The translations under genes were made by a program, and so were the position numbers. From positions 1,736,001 to 1,800,000 of the forward strand of contig NZ_CP103833.1 of assembly GCF_029774155.1 (NCBI RefSeq): a stretch of 64,000 nt of DNA, written 5' to 3'. How positions within the stretch are numbered: position 1 is the first letter of the stretch; every line of letters begins with the position of its first letter. The DNA is from Actinobacillus arthritidis. GTDB taxonomy: Bacteria; Pseudomonadota; Gammaproteobacteria; Enterobacterales; Pasteurellaceae. Shown one piece after another: positions 63,900 to 64,000 of the stretch. The notes beneath the pieces were generated by a model. The model was not told the origin of the DNA, did no database searches, and worked only from the letters and a program-made list of their open reading frames with translations.

Positions 63900-64000
63900 T
63901 GTATCTTCTGCTCCAAAATAGCGGTCAATTTTTCATAGCCTTTTACATTAAAATGCAAACCGTCATCACTATATTCCAAGTTAAGTTTTTGGTATTTATC
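63896..64000 (-). CDS. SGNH-family hydrolase (C-terminal end only)
   Basis: The last 34 residues of a gene entering from the right. YSDDGLHFNVKGYEKLTAIL contains the Asp-x-x-His block V of SGNH hydrolases, almost the same as TDGLHFNLQGY in the hydrolase at the head of the nan operon. It overlaps the neuC start by four bases. Likely an esterase or acyltransferase partner of sialic acid synthesis, inferred from position only. Confidence 0.65.
   Translation of the reverse strand, partial: DKYQKLNLEYSDDGLHFNVKGYEKLTAILEQKIQ

Overview
The window looks like chromosome of a Pasteurellaceae bacterium, most likely genus Actinobacillus (A. pleuropneumoniae group). The uptake signal ACAAGCGGT, the Actinobacillus-type core rather than the Haemophilus AAGTGCGGT, recurs throughout, often as inverted pairs at gene ends. 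The protein set (Sxy/TfoX, MioC, nan/nag genes, YiaMNO TRAP transporter, NeuC) also fits. No phage, plasmid, IS or CRISPR array is visible.

Layout. 1-5.3 kb: a leftward Fur-type operon for an iron-family ABC importer with two paralogous binding proteins, a pseudoazurin and an ATP-grasp protein. 5.4-6.6 kb: roxA. 6.8-8.8 kb: rpsP-rimM-trmD-rplS. 9-25.4 kb: the alpha, spc and S10 ribosomal protein operons, all leftward. A 2.8 kb accessory cassette (LRR protein, a protein with a tandemly duplicated domain, a small beta-rich protein, a rightward micro-ORF) sits exactly at the S10/spc boundary between rpsQ and rplN. 25.7-28 kb: the competence activator sxy and fumC. 28-34 kb: an MFS permease, murJ, rpsT, trkA, rsmB. 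34-38 kb: selB-selA facing away from selC (tRNA-Sec), then mioC. 38-49 kb: carbohydrate region with lyxK, a ribose-type ABC transporter and the yiaKLMNO TRAP region with a duplicated binding protein. 49-55 kb: a serine hydrolase, then the sialic acid/amino sugar operon (SGNH hydrolase-nanE-nanK-nanA-nagB-nagA). 55-58 kb: menD-menH. 58-64 kb: a TbpB-like surface lipoprotein, comM, ubiF, a MITE-like repeat, a small lipoprotein, neuC and the end of a second SGNH hydrolase.

How the genes work together. The nan/nag genes take N-acetylneuraminate to fructose-6-phosphate. NeuC at the right edge points to sialic acid (or related nonulosonate) synthesis. LyxK, YiaK, YiaL and the TRAP transporter form the 2,3-diketo-L-gulonate/L-xylulose route, and the ABC transporter beside lyxK probably brings in a related sugar. 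Sxy acts at CRP-S promoters, and one such site is visible upstream of comM.

Data quality. Eighteen genes carry one to three single-base indels, including essential ones (trmD, rplR, rplX, rplP). Repairing them gives normal family lengths. Most lie at Ala-Ala type GCNGC contexts, the rest mainly in short homopolymers. I treat them as sequence errors, not pseudogenes, and give full-length spans.
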